Part shown: positions 8,351-17,624 of the stretch, piece by piece
Numbering within the stretch: position 1 is the stretch's first letter
How the letters are laid out: the number at the start of each line of letters is the position of its first letter
NCBI GenBank assembly: GCA_036123135.1
Contig: JAZADZ010000003.1
Coordinates: forward strand, 1 to 59,717
DNA: 59,717 nucleotides
Source: GCA-2716065 sp036123135
GTDB taxonomy: Bacteria; Bacteroidota; Bacteroidia; Flavobacteriales_D; Parvicellaceae
Direction of reading: 5' to 3'
Notes under the pieces: generated by a model
Databases searched by the model: none
What the model was told of the DNA's origin: nothing
The model's input: only the letters and a program-made list of their open reading frames with translations
Program-made: the position numbers and the translations under genes

Positions 8351-10489
8351 ATGTTAAAAATTAAAATTTACTCAATGCTAAAATTAAAAGTAACCTTTGC
8401 ATTTTTGATGGCTTTTTTTGCTACCAGTGCTCAGTATCAAATTGATAGAACAACTGCTCCTAAGCCTGGGGATGCACCAGAAATTAATATTGGAACTCCA
8501 GAAAGTTTTGTTTTGGAGAATGGGCTAAAAGTATTTGTTGTTGAAAACCATAAGCTGCCAAAGGTTTCCTTTCAATTGACCATTGATAAGGACCCTAAAC
8601 TAGAAACAGGACACGTTGGACTTTCATCAATGATGGGTGATATGTTGGGTGCAGGAACAATTTCAAGATCTAAGCAAAAGATAGATGAGGAAATCGATTT
8701 TATTGGGGCTTCAATATCTACTTTTTCATCTGGTCTATATGCTTCGTGTTTGTCCAAACACAAAGAAAAAGTACTTGAAATAGCTGCTGATGTTTTACTT
8801 CATCCTGCTTTTCCCGCTGAAGAACTAGAGAAGAAGAAAAAAAGATTGATGTCCTCTTTGAAATCTGTTAAGACAGATGCCAATTCCATATCGTCTAGAG
8901 TCGGAGGAGTATTAAAGTATGGAAAAAAACATCCTTACGGCGAGGTTCAAACAGCCTCAGATGTTGATGGAATTTCTGTAGAGCTGTGTAAAGAGTACTA
9001 TACTACTTACTTTAGACCCAACATCTCCTATTTGGTAATTGTGGGAGATATTTCTGTCAATCAATCTAAAGAATTGGTCGAAAAGTATTTTGGTTCTTGG
9101 CAGAATGCTGAAGTTCCAACTCACAAATACCCTATTCCTGAAAGACCAAAAGGTGTTCGCGTTGCATTTGTAAACAAGCCGGGCGCTGTTCAATCTTTGA
9201 TAAATGTTATGTATCCGATTGATTATACAATTGGAGACCCTGAAAATGCCAAAGTAAGCGTGATGAGCAATATTTTTGGTGGTGCATTTTCAAGTTACCT
9301 GAATGCAAACCTCAGAGAAGATAAAGGATACACATACGGGGCAAGAGGTAGGATTTCACCCGATAAAATTATTGGACAGTTTAATGCCAGTGCAAGTGTA
9401 CGCAATGAGGTTACTGACAGTTCTATTACTGAATTTTTAGCTGAAATGAATCGCATCAAAAATGAACCAGTTAGTGATGAAGATTTAAACAGAATTAAAA
9501 ATAACATGAATGGAGATTTTGCACTTTCTCTAGAACGTTCGCAAACCATTGCAAGATTTGCTCTAAATATTGTTAGATATGATTTACCACAAGATTATTA
9601 TCAAACCTATTTAAGTAGGCTTCAAAGTGTAACAAAGCAAGACGTTCAAAATGCCGCAAAAAAATACATTGACCCTGATAATTGTATAATTCTTGTAGTT
9701 GGCAACAAAGACATTTCCGAAAGTCTAAAAAAGTTTGATTCTGATGGGGAAATTGAATTTTACGACATCAATGGAGACCTTGAAAAAGAGGAAAAAATTC
9801 CTCTTCCTGAAGGCTTAACTGCCCAAAAAGTCATTAACGACTACTTGTTTGCCATCACTGGTAAAGAAACGCTTAAAGATGTTCAGAAAGTGTATAAAAA
9901 AATTAAAGGAATAAAATCGGTTATGAAGGGTTCAATTTCGCAAGCAGGACAAGAATTCAGCATGACTTTTACCACCTATCAAAAATCTTCTAATTCATTT
10001 AAAATGGAAATAAATGCTATGGGGATGGTAGTTCAAAAGGAAGTTTTCAATGGCTCAACTGGTGGAAGCATGAACATGCAAACTGGTAAAAGTGATTTCA
10101 GTGATGAAGAAATTGCAAAGAAGAAAATTTCTTACATCCTTGACAAAGAAGTAAGATACAAAGACCTTGGTTTTAAGTTAGAATTGATTGGAGTTGAAAA
10201 GGTCAACGATAATATGACATACAAGCTTGCAATTACCAATCCGTTTGATAAAGTTTCATACGAATATTTTGACGTTGATTCTAAGCTAAAAGTGAGCGAA
10301 ATGAAAATTGAAACTTCTCCCACAGGAGAAAGTGCTACAGTCGTGCAGTATTTTTCAGATTATCAATCTTCTAAACATTTAAAATATCCCAATAAGGTAA
10401 TCGTAGAAAACAACGGACAAGAAATCGAGCTGAATGTTTCAAGTGTAGAGTACAACCCTAAGTTCTCAAATGATGAGTTCAGCTGGTAA
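8351..10489 (+). CDS. M16-family peptidase-like partner lacking the zinc motif, with extra C-terminal domain
   Basis: This 712-residue secreted protein has a signal peptide ending near ATSAQ; starts at ATG 8351 or 8375 are both possible and the second gives the cleaner leader. Where the active partner has HxxEH, this one reads TGHVGLSSMMGDML, so zinc binding is lost. It keeps the NANLREDKGYTYGARG substrate-binding R/Y motif of the inactive subunits. Residues beyond about 470 form an additional beta-rich domain of some 230 residues that resembles lipoprotein-carrier-like folds (repeated strands such as MKGSISQAGQEFSMTF). It most likely forms a heterodimer with the preceding gene product. Confidence 0.85.
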   Translation: MLKIKIYSMLKLKVTFAFLMAFFATSAQYQIDRTTAPKPGDAPEINIGTPESFVLENGLKVFVVENHKLPKVSFQLTIDKDPKLETGHVGLSSMMGDMLGAGTISRSKQKIDEEIDFIGASISTFSSGLYASCLSKHKEKVLEIAADVLLHPAFPAEELEKKKKRLMSSLKSVKTDANSISSRVGGVLKYGKKHPYGEVQTASDVDGISVELCKEYYTTYFRPNISYLVIVGDISVNQSKELVEKYFGSWQNAEVPTHKYPIPERPKGVRVAFVNKPGAVQSLINVMYPIDYTIGDPENAKVSVMSNIFGGAFSSYLNANLREDKGYTYGARGRISPDKIIGQFNASASVRNEVTDSSITEFLAEMNRIKNEPVSDEDLNRIKNNMNGDFALSLERSQTIARFALNIVRYDLPQDYYQTYLSRLQSVTKQDVQNAAKKYIDPDNCIILVVGNKDISESLKKFDSDGEIEFYDINGDLEKEEKIPLPEGLTAQKVINDYLFAITGKETLKDVQKVYKKIKGIKSVMKGSISQAGQEFSMTFTTYQKSSNSFKMEINAMGMVVQKEVFNGSTGGSMNMQTGKSDFSDEEIAKKKISYILDKEVRYKDLGFKLELIGVEKVNDNMTYKLAITNPFDKVSYEYFDVDSKLKVSEMKIETSPTGESATVVQYFSDYQSSKHLKYPNKVIVENNGQEIELNVSSVEYNPKFSNDEFSW

Positions 10490-10494
10490 GAATG

Positions 10495-12180
10495 TTAATT
10501 TTTAGACCTTCCTCTTCTTTTGGATGTTTTTTTTGAAGCCGTCTCGATTTTTATTTTTTTCCCTTCAAATTCCTGATTATTCATTCCATCCAATACTCTT
10601 TTTGTTAGTTTGCTATCAACTTCAAAAAAAGAAAAATCATTGAATAAGTCCAATCTTCCTACACTTTTGGAAGTTACTTCACCATAGGAACAAATAATTC
10701 TCAGAAGAGCACCTTTATTGAGACCAGTTTTAAATCCCTTGTCAATATAGAAGCGTTGCATATCTGCACTTTCAGAATTTCTGGAATTATTTCTATCTCT
10801 TCCGCGATTTCTATCTCTTCCACGATCTCTATCTCTTCCGCGGTCTCTTGAATCTCCTTTGGCATTTAAATTTCCTGCTCTTTCGTAATAGGTGAGAAAT
10901 TTATTGAATTCTGCAGAAACAAATCTTTTGATGATATCTTCTCTTGAAAAATCTTTGAATTGATCTATAATAGGAGGAAGGTAGTCTTCAATTTCGTCTT
11001 CTTTGACTTCAACATTAATAATTTTATCTACAAGAGAAAACAATTGTTGTCGACAAACTTCTTTACCGCTTGGGATTTCTTCAAAATGAAAATTTGTCTT
11101 AATGTGTTTTTCGATTGAGCTTATTTTACCTCTTTCTCTAGGAGTTACAAAAGCAATAGAAATACCAAATTTTCCAGCTCTTGCAGTTCTTCCGCTTCTG
11201 TGGGTGTAGCTTTCGGTATCGTCAGGAAGATGGTAGTTTATTACATGCGAAATGTCATTGACATCAATTCCTCGTGCAGCAACATCTGTAGCTACTAAAA
11301 CCTGAATGGTTTTTTCCCTAAATTTCTTCATTACCTTATCGCGTTGCATCTGTGATAAATCTCCATGAAGAGGTTCTGCACTGTAGCCGTCTTTCATTAA
11401 TTTGTCCGCTACATCTTGCGTTGTTCTTTTGGTTCTGCAAAAAATTAATCCATATATGTTTGGGTTAAAATCAATTATTCTTTTAACACCTGCGTATCGG
11501 TCTCTATCCTTAACAGTATAGCATACATGCTTTATGTTCTTAGCACTTTCATTTTTAGAACCTATGGTAACTTCAATAGGGTTTTGCATATATTTCATTG
11601 CAATTTTTTCTACCCCTTTAGGCATTGTTGCAGAAAACAGCCATGTGGATTTCTCATCCGGTGTATAGCTCAAAATCTCATCAATATCTTCTTTGAAGCC
11701 CATGTTTAGCATTTCATCTGCTTCGTCCAAAACAACACAACCCACTTCATTAATTTTGAGAAGTTTTCTTCGAATCATGTCCATCAGTCTTCCTGGAGTC
11801 GCAACAACTACCTGGGCACCATTTCGAATTTCTTTTGCCTGTTTATCAATGCTAGCTCCCCCATAAATGGTGGCTATTTTTGCATTTTTGGAGTATTTCG
11901 AATAAAGCTTGAAATCATTTGCAATTTGAACACATAATTCTCTTGTTGGGGCAACAACTAGTCCCTGAACTTTTTTAAGAGTAAAATCGATGTTGCTAAG
12001 CATTGGTAATCCAAAAGCCGCAGTTTTTCCAGTTCCAGTTTGAGCCAGACCAACCAAATCCCTATCACTTGCTAATAATTGGGGAATTGCTTCCTGTTGT
12101 ATTGGTGTAGGTTCCACAAATCCTAACTCATCAATACTACGAAGAATCTCTGGACTTAAATCAAATTCTGCAAAGGTCAT
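10495..12180 (-). CDS. DEAD-box RNA helicase (CsdA/DeaD type)
   Basis: ATP-dependent RNA unwinding, usually linked to ribosome assembly and cold adaptation. Motifs of the 561-residue protein in order: Q-motif region PTPIQQ, Walker A AQTGTGKT (46-53), DEAD (152-155), SAT (183-185), ARGIDV and HRSGRTARAG. A basic RGRDRD/RNRGRD repeat linker lies near residues 445-470, followed by a DbpA-like RNA-binding domain (about 480-552) and a Lys/Arg-rich end. This layout fits DeaD/CsdA proteins of Bacteroidota. It converges with the M16 operon and is transcribed away from rnpB. Confidence 0.93.
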   Translation of the reverse strand: MTFAEFDLSPEILRSIDELGFVEPTPIQQEAIPQLLASDRDLVGLAQTGTGKTAAFGLPMLSNIDFTLKKVQGLVVAPTRELCVQIANDFKLYSKYSKNAKIATIYGGASIDKQAKEIRNGAQVVVATPGRLMDMIRRKLLKINEVGCVVLDEADEMLNMGFKEDIDEILSYTPDEKSTWLFSATMPKGVEKIAMKYMQNPIEVTIGSKNESAKNIKHVCYTVKDRDRYAGVKRIIDFNPNIYGLIFCRTKRTTQDVADKLMKDGYSAEPLHGDLSQMQRDKVMKKFREKTIQVLVATDVAARGIDVNDISHVINYHLPDDTESYTHRSGRTARAGKFGISIAFVTPRERGKISSIEKHIKTNFHFEEIPSGKEVCRQQLFSLVDKIINVEVKEDEIEDYLPPIIDQFKDFSREDIIKRFVSAEFNKFLTYYERAGNLNAKGDSRDRGRDRDRGRDRNRGRDRNNSRNSESADMQRFYIDKGFKTGLNKGALLRIICSYGEVTSKSVGRLDLFNDFSFFEVDSKLTKRVLDGMNNQEFEGKKIKIETASKKTSKRRGRSKN

Positions 12181-12232
12181 TAATGTACATTTTGACGCGA
12201 AAGTAAGCTTTATTTATTTGAAATAAGGAAAA

Positions 12233-12590
12233 AAGCCAAACCTGTAAGCGGGATTCTGTAGTAGTTCATCATTTATCTAGGCTATTTATCACTAAATAGC
12301 TCAAGCAACCTACCCTCCAGGATTGAGCGAGCAACTCTTCAACAAAAAATTGTAGCCCTGGTTTATTTGGTCTTTCAGCACATGAGGTTTACCTTGCTAC
12401 CAGTGTCACCACTAGCACGGTGAGCTCTTACCTCACCTTTTCACCTTTACCAACAAAACATTGGAAGTTTATTTCTGTGGCACTAGCTGTCTTCAAATTT
12501 ATAGAAGCCTTCCCGTTAGGAAGCATGCTGCTCTGAGCTGTCCCGACTTTCCTCTTACAATAATTGCAAGCGATGAACCGGTTTGGCTGA
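12233..12590 (-). ncRNA. rnpB: RNase P RNA, bacterial class A
   Basis: The catalytic RNA of tRNA 5'-end processing. On the minus strand the conserved regions appear in order: GAGGAAAGTCGGGAC near the 5' end, then AAAAGGTGAGGTAAGAGCTC, then GCAAGGTAAACCTC, then ACAGAATCCCGCTTACAG near the 3' end. Helix P1 pairs AGCCAAACC (12588 to 12580) with GGTTTGGCT (12242 to 12234). A T-run follows the 3' side, as in an intrinsic terminator. The length of about 355 nt is normal. Exact ends are set from the P1 pairing. Confidence 0.93.
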
Positions 12591-12681
12591 TGCAAATTTA
12601 AAAATTCTCAATTGATTACCAGCTGATTATTATGGTATGAAAAATGAACACCCAAAAAAGAGATGTAAAAAGAAAGTTTAT

Positions 12682-13803
12682 TTAATAAAAAATAGATGCT
12701 GAAATTGCTTTGTGATCGGAAAGCTTTTCATTGTGGGTAGTAAAATTAATTGACGATAAATCTTTGGAATGCCATATGTAATCAATTCTCAAACCTGGAA
12801 TATATCCAATATAAGTTCCACCTATTCCGTTTGCTGATTGTGTAAAGGCATCCGTAAAATATTTATCTAGCATGTGGTAAGCATAAGACAAAGGAGTATC
12901 GTTTATATCAGAGCATATGATTGTTTTGTGTGGGCTACTTTTTAAAGATGGAAGAAGTTGATTCAGCTGTTGTTCTCTTTTGGAAAAACCTATTTTAAGC
13001 CGATTTATAATTTGTTGGTCGGGTTTTTTTTGATGGGGCCAAATTGGATTGCCTTTCCCTCCTAACAATTTATAATCTGAGTAGTTGAATCGAATTGACC
13101 CAAGGTGAGCGTTGTATACGCGAATGGTATCCTTATTTACTTTAAGGTCTGTCCAAATACATTGATTGGATTGATCGTTGGAAAAGCTGATGGAATTCGT
13201 CTGAACAATTGGATACTTGCTGAAAGTTGCAATTCCAAATTTAGAGTTCTCATTGCTTTCATGGCTAAAATTTTCATAGTAGTACTCGAGCTCTAATTCT
13301 TTAACAATAAGTGATCTTGTTTGAAAAGAATGGGCGGTAGTAAAATAATATTCTTGAAAACAAACAACATCAGGATTGATTTGTTTGATTTGATTGATAA
13401 TCTCATTTCTTGTCTTCTTATTTTCGGTCCAATTGTATAAATCAAATAAACGAACGTTGTAGCTCATCACTTTAAGTTGATTTTTTTGTTCGTATGAAAT
13501 ACTTGTAGGACTTAGCTGAATAAATCTACTGTGATGGTACCAACCACATAATAGAATAATCAATGTGTACAAGAAGAACAGCTCTTTTCTAAAGAGCCAG
13601 TAAACAAAAAATATTACATTAATGATTAGAATGAAAGGATATCCAAGTCCAATAATTGAATACATCCAAAAATTGGACGGTGGAATTAAATAATTGAAAT
13701 AGCAAAGAATTAAAAGTAAATTGCTGAACAGGGTTAGGTAAGCAATAATTTTTGAAAAAAAAGATAATTTTCTCCAGTTGGAATTAAATATTTTTACTCG
13801 CAT
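12682..13803 (-). CDS. endonuclease/exonuclease/phosphatase-family membrane protein
   Basis: The 373-residue product starts with three hydrophobic segments (about residues 15-110). A Mg-dependent EEP-fold domain follows: VMSYNVRLFD, DVVCFQEYYF, ICSDINDTP and the terminal LSDHKAISASI with the catalytic Asp-His. I take the ATG at 13803; an upstream TTG at 13806 is also in frame. Proteins of this layout recur beside rhomboid genes in Flavobacteriales. The substrate (nucleic acid, phosphoinositide-like or other phosphodiester) is not evident. It overlaps the 3' end of the preceding rhomboid gene by about 20 bp, so the genes are probably one operon. Confidence 0.87.
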   Translation of the reverse strand: MRVKIFNSNWRKLSFFSKIIAYLTLFSNLLLILCYFNYLIPPSNFWMYSIIGLGYPFILIINVIFFVYWLFRKELFFLYTLIILLCGWYHHSRFIQLSPTSISYEQKNQLKVMSYNVRLFDLYNWTENKKTRNEIINQIKQINPDVVCFQEYYFTTAHSFQTRSLIVKELELEYYYENFSHESNENSKFGIATFSKYPIVQTNSISFSNDQSNQCIWTDLKVNKDTIRVYNAHLGSIRFNYSDYKLLGGKGNPIWPHQKKPDQQIINRLKIGFSKREQQLNQLLPSLKSSPHKTIICSDINDTPLSYAYHMLDKYFTDAFTQSANGIGGTYIGYIPGLRIDYIWHSKDLSSINFTTHNEKLSDHKAISASIFY

Positions 13804-14710
13804 CAAATAGAAAATCTTTTTCAGCTTTGGTTAGGCTTTCGTAGCCAGAATCTTTGATTTTATCTAAAATCTGATCTACTTTTTCCTGTCTTAACTTTTT
13901 ATTTTCATTATAGGAGTAGTCATCTTTTGGAGGATTTTCATTCTTGTATGTTTTGAATTTAGTCTTTTTCTTTTTAGAGTTAACGATTTTAATTCTTTTT
14001 TTGATTTTGAAAGCTGCTAGTTTGCCTACCAGTCGATCGAACCATAAACTGAGGTCTTTGCCTTTTTTTAGGTTACGTACAAAAATAAACCCCCACAGCG
14101 CTCCTCCAAGATGTGCAAAATGTGCTACGTTATCAAGATTAGATAGTCTTGCAAAATCAAGCAACAAGTAGACTACTGTTAAAACAACTAGTCGAACTCT
14201 TAAAATTCCAAATAGGTGAATTTCTCGGTTTGGTGTGTAAAATCCAATTGCACTAAATATTGCCATAACTGAAGCTGAGGCCCCTAAAGTTATTGGGTAT
14301 CCATTCATCACTAATAATGGAAATATATTCGTTGCCAGTAGGTGAATTATTCCTCCAAATACTCCACCAATAATGTAAGTACTAAGCATTCTTTTTGACC
14401 CCAAATTTTCTTCAAAAAGTCTTCCGATGAAGAATAGGATAAGCATATTTCCAAATAAATGCCAAAAATTATGATGCATAAACATGTAGGTGAAAATACC
14501 CCAAGGGTGAGTAATGAATTCTATGGGTTTAGAATAGAGAGAAAAAAAATCTTTGAAATCGATTAGTGCAGCAGGATTCCAAAGCATGAGCTTGAAAACA
14601 ATTACAAAAACTCCAAAAAGAAAAAAAATGGCAGTATTTATAATCAGAAGCTTTATGTACATGCCACCTGCATTAAATTGATATTTCAACTGTTGAAGGA
14701 ATTTATTCAT
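13784..14710 (-). CDS. rhomboid-family intramembrane serine protease with cytoplasmic C-terminal tail
   Basis: This 308-residue membrane protein has about six transmembrane segments and the rhomboid catalytic dyad: Ser145 in LGASASV and His200 in AHFAHLGG. The HHNFWHLFGNM motif on helix 2 is also present. After the last helix comes a Lys-rich stretch and a terminal domain ending GYESLTKAEKDFLFDAS, seen on many Bacteroidota rhomboids. Substrates are unknown. Its ATG overlaps the stop of the second rhomboid gene by one base (TGATG), suggesting translational coupling. Confidence 0.9.
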   Translation of the reverse strand: MNKFLQQLKYQFNAGGMYIKLLIINTAIFFLFGVFVIVFKLMLWNPAALIDFKDFFSLYSKPIEFITHPWGIFTYMFMHHNFWHLFGNMLILFFIGRLFEENLGSKRMLSTYIIGGVFGGIIHLLATNIFPLLVMNGYPITLGASASVMAIFSAIGFYTPNREIHLFGILRVRLVVLTVVYLLLDFARLSNLDNVAHFAHLGGALWGFIFVRNLKKGKDLSLWFDRLVGKLAAFKIKKRIKIVNSKKKKTKFKTYKNENPPKDDYSYNENKKLRQEKVDQILDKIKDSGYESLTKAEKDFLFDASKNI

Positions 14711-15432
14711 CAGAAAAATTGATTTTTATTTTTTTGCCAATATAGTACAATAATAATACCAACTAGTGCACCACCAAAATGTGCAAAATGTGCAACGTTA
14801 TCAGAGGGATTGTTCGCAAATCCCAAATACAATTCAAGGGCAGCATATCCAATCACAAAAAATTTAGCTTTAATCGGGATAGGAGGGAAGAGCAACATAA
14901 GTTCAGTATTAGGAAATAGGTACCCAAATGCAGCTAAAAGACCAAAAACCGCACCTGAAGCCCCAAGCATTGGAATATTTAACATTAAATTCAAATCCCC
15001 TGAAGGTCCGATAAAATTTCTTCCAGAATTTAAGATTTCTAAACCATTTTGATAAACTTCTTCAATCTGTTCATTTGAAAGCTGGGCTTCAATTCCTTGA
15101 ATTCGCATGTAATTGACCAACATATGCAGCAGAGCCGCTCCAAATGCACAAACCATGTAATAAATAAGAAAACGTTGAGGACCCCATACTCTTTCAAGAT
15201 TGCTTCCAAAAATCACCAAGGCAAACATGTTAAAGAATAAATGGCCCAACCCGCCATGCATGAAAAAATGAGTAGCCAATTGCCATGGCTCGAAATTCTC
15301 AGATTGAAAAGGATACAATCTGAGCATGGGCATAAACTGAGGAAGCGCCCATTGTGCGAAAAAGAAAATAAGGTTAAGAATAAGGATATTCTTCACCGCA
15401 GGGCTCATATTTGCTAGTAGGTTTCTAAACAT
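14710..15432 (-). CDS. rhomboid-family intramembrane serine protease
   Basis: This compact 240-residue six-helix rhomboid has the dyad Ser159 (LGASGAVFG) and His218 (AHFAHFGG) plus the HGGLGHLFFNMFAL motif in helix 2. No soluble tail is present, unlike the neighbouring copy. It starts one base before the end of the mutL stop (TAATG overlap) and is followed without a gap by the second rhomboid. The two paralogues share the motifs but differ greatly in loop length, so this is an old duplication or two distinct subfamilies. Confidence 0.92.
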   Translation of the reverse strand: MFRNLLANMSPAVKNILILNLIFFFAQWALPQFMPMLRLYPFQSENFEPWQLATHFFMHGGLGHLFFNMFALVIFGSNLERVWGPQRFLIYYMVCAFGAALLHMLVNYMRIQGIEAQLSNEQIEEVYQNGLEILNSGRNFIGPSGDLNLMLNIPMLGASGAVFGLLAAFGYLFPNTELMLLFPPIPIKAKFFVIGYAALELYLGFANNPSDNVAHFAHFGGALVGIIIVLYWQKNKNQFF

Positions 15433-17243
15433 TATTTTTTACTAAACAGTTGATTGATTTGAGTGGAATCTAGCCGATAAAAAATTCTTTTCCCCTTAGC
15501 ATTTGTTTGTGGTAAATCGTATGTCAAAAGATCATTTATAAGGGATTCCATCTCAACATTACTTAGTTCTCGCCCCCCCTTAATCGCACTACTAGAGGCA
15601 AAAGACCATGCGAATTTTTCATTTTCATTTGTTAGTATTCCAGCACTTTGCTTGAATTCTTCGATAAAGCGTTCCAAGAGCAATTTTGAGTCGTTTTCTT
15701 GGGCAGCTTCAGGAATTCCATTGATTACTAATGTTTTGTTGCCAAAGTCGTCGATATCAAATCCTATAGCTTTCATTTTGGGAAGTAAATCCATGCTAAG
15801 CTGATAGTCGCTTATAGGCAATTCTATACTAACAGGAAAAAGTAATTTCTGTGTGGCAGCTTTTTTTTCTTCCATATTTGCTAAAAACTGTTTGTACAAT
15901 ACATGTTGGTGAGCTCTGTATTGGTCAATAATGCAAAGAGATTTTTTGATTTTAGTTACAATGTATTTTTTTTCGAGTTGAAAAAAACTATCCGAAAGTG
16001 AAGATTCTAAAATTCCTGACCAATTTTGTTGAACATGTTTTGCTTTTGAAAGCTCTTTGTGATTAGAAAACTCTTTTGACGAATCTTCTAAGATTTTTAT
16101 GGTATTCTCAATTGCCTCTGGTCGGGTTTTCTCAGGTCGAAATGGATTATAATTTGGATTTATTCTAATTGATGGAGGAACAATTGTCTGACCTGGAAGT
16201 AGTGGAGATGGATTGAACGAATTTTCCTGATCGAAATCTAGCGATGGTGATATGCTGTACTTTCCAAGAGAGCTTTTTACTGTGGACCTTACAATTGCGT
16301 AAATTGAACGTTCATCTTGAAATTTAATTTCTGTTTTGGTAGGATGAATGTTGATGTCTAAGGTATTTGTTGGGACAGAAAGAAAAATAAAGTAGGAAGG
16401 AAATTGATCTTTCCCAATGAGTTCACTGTAGGCCTGATTTATGGCATGATTCAAATACGGACTTTTAATGAATCTGTTGTTTACAAAAAAGTATTGTTCT
16501 CCTCTTGTTCTTTTGCAATGTTCAGGCTTTACAATGAACCCAGAAATATCTGTTATTGAAGTATTTTCCTGAATGGGGACTAATCTTTCATTATATCTTT
16601 TCCCAAATACATTGATAATGCGTTGTCTCAATGGGCTAACAGGTAAGTCAAAAACCAATTGCTCATTGTTGTGCATGGTGAAATGAATTTCCGTATGTGC
16701 CAACGCGATACGCTGAAATTCATCAATGATGTGCTTGGTCTCTACAGCATTAGATTTGAGGAAATTTCTTCGTGCAGGAACATTAAAAAAAAGATTTTTC
16801 ATTGAGAAATTTGAACCAATGGCACAAGTAACTTGTTCTTTAGATTTAATTTTAGACCCTTCAATCTTTAATTGATGTCCTAAAGTGCATTCTTTGGTTT
16901 TGGTTTTTAAAACAACTTGTGCAATAGCAGCAATACTTGCAAGTGCTTCTCCTCTAAATCCTTTTGTAGAAATATTAAATAGGTCATCGGATTGAATAAT
17001 TTTAGAGGTTGCATGACGAAGAAAGCAGAGCTCAGCGTCTTTTTGGTTCATTCCATTTCCATTGTCAATAACTTGAATTAGAGTTTTCCCAGCATCTTTT
17101 ACAACAAGATTAATTTTTGTCGCTTTTGCATCAACAGCATTTTCCAATAGCTCTTTTACTGCGGATGAGGGACGTTGAATAACTTCTCCTGCAGCAATTT
17201 GGTTGGCAACATTTTCTGGAAGAACCTTAATTAAATTTGACAT
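15432..17243 (-). CDS. mutL: DNA mismatch repair protein MutL
   Basis: This 603-residue GHKL ATPase links MutS recognition to downstream repair. N-terminal motifs are intact: ELLENAVDA (motif I), VIDNGNGM (motif II), STKGFRGEALASI (motif III) and the ring around NVPARRNFLKS. The C-terminal dimerisation domain spans about residues 415-600. The endonuclease motif DQHA(x)2E(x)4E reads here as DQYRAHQHVLYK, with both glutamates missing, and no CPHGRP-like motif is visible near the end. Nicking activity is therefore doubtful. The gene is preceded by a small membrane-protein gene one base away and followed by the overlapping rhomboid genes. Confidence 0.93.
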   Translation of the reverse strand: MSNLIKVLPENVANQIAAGEVIQRPSSAVKELLENAVDAKATKINLVVKDAGKTLIQVIDNGNGMNQKDAELCFLRHATSKIIQSDDLFNISTKGFRGEALASIAAIAQVVLKTKTKECTLGHQLKIEGSKIKSKEQVTCAIGSNFSMKNLFFNVPARRNFLKSNAVETKHIIDEFQRIALAHTEIHFTMHNNEQLVFDLPVSPLRQRIINVFGKRYNERLVPIQENTSITDISGFIVKPEHCKRTRGEQYFFVNNRFIKSPYLNHAINQAYSELIGKDQFPSYFIFLSVPTNTLDINIHPTKTEIKFQDERSIYAIVRSTVKSSLGKYSISPSLDFDQENSFNPSPLLPGQTIVPPSIRINPNYNPFRPEKTRPEAIENTIKILEDSSKEFSNHKELSKAKHVQQNWSGILESSLSDSFFQLEKKYIVTKIKKSLCIIDQYRAHQHVLYKQFLANMEEKKAATQKLLFPVSIELPISDYQLSMDLLPKMKAIGFDIDDFGNKTLVINGIPEAAQENDSKLLLERFIEEFKQSAGILTNENEKFAWSFASSSAIKGGRELSNVEMESLINDLLTYDLPQTNAKGKRIFYRLDSTQINQLFSKK

Positions 17244-17244
17244 T

Positions 17245-17592
17245 CTAGGGCTGAGTATTTTTAGAATTTGTTAATGCGGATAGAACATCATCTAAATGTA
17301 TATAAACGTAATAAAAACCAATTAAAAGAATACCAAATATTACAATTAGCCTTATGTTAGACATTAAGGAAGAGGAGGAATTGTAGGATGTATTTCTAGT
17401 TCTAAATTGTTCTCTAATTCTCAGCTCTCTTTGAGCACTGGTTTCATTGTAATCTTTTTTTAAAGCTCTTGCAATTTCCGCTTTTCTTGTTTCTAATCTT
17501 TCCTTGTCCTGGTCATAATATCTAGGAGAAAAATCAAATCGCTTATGATTGGGAAGCTTAAATAAGCGTGATTTGAAAAATGGCTTTTGCAT
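17245..17592 (-). CDS. small conserved Bacteroidota membrane protein upstream of mutL
   Basis: The 115-residue product has a basic N-terminus with KRFDFSPRYYD, a charged helical middle (about residues 28-65), and one transmembrane helix (about residues 80-102, LIVIFGILLIGFYYVYI). Similar small proteins with an N-terminal K-R-Y/F-x-Y/F-x-P-R-Y-Y motif occur beside mutL in other Bacteroidota and are sometimes mislabelled as a riboflavin synthase subunit. No enzyme domain can be seen. The stop lies one base before the mutL ATG, so it is co-transcribed. Confidence 0.75.
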   Translation of the reverse strand: MQKPFFKSRLFKLPNHKRFDFSPRYYDQDKERLETRKAEIARALKKDYNETSAQRELRIREQFRTRNTSYNSSSSLMSNIRLIVIFGILLIGFYYVYIHLDDVLSALTNSKNTQP

Positions 17593-17624
17593 GATGTAAA
17601 TTTAGATAATAAATTTGTTTGTTA

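Noticed and set aside
13804..13806. TTG as start of the endonuclease/exonuclease/phosphatase gene
   Set aside because: The ATG one codon downstream is the more likely start.
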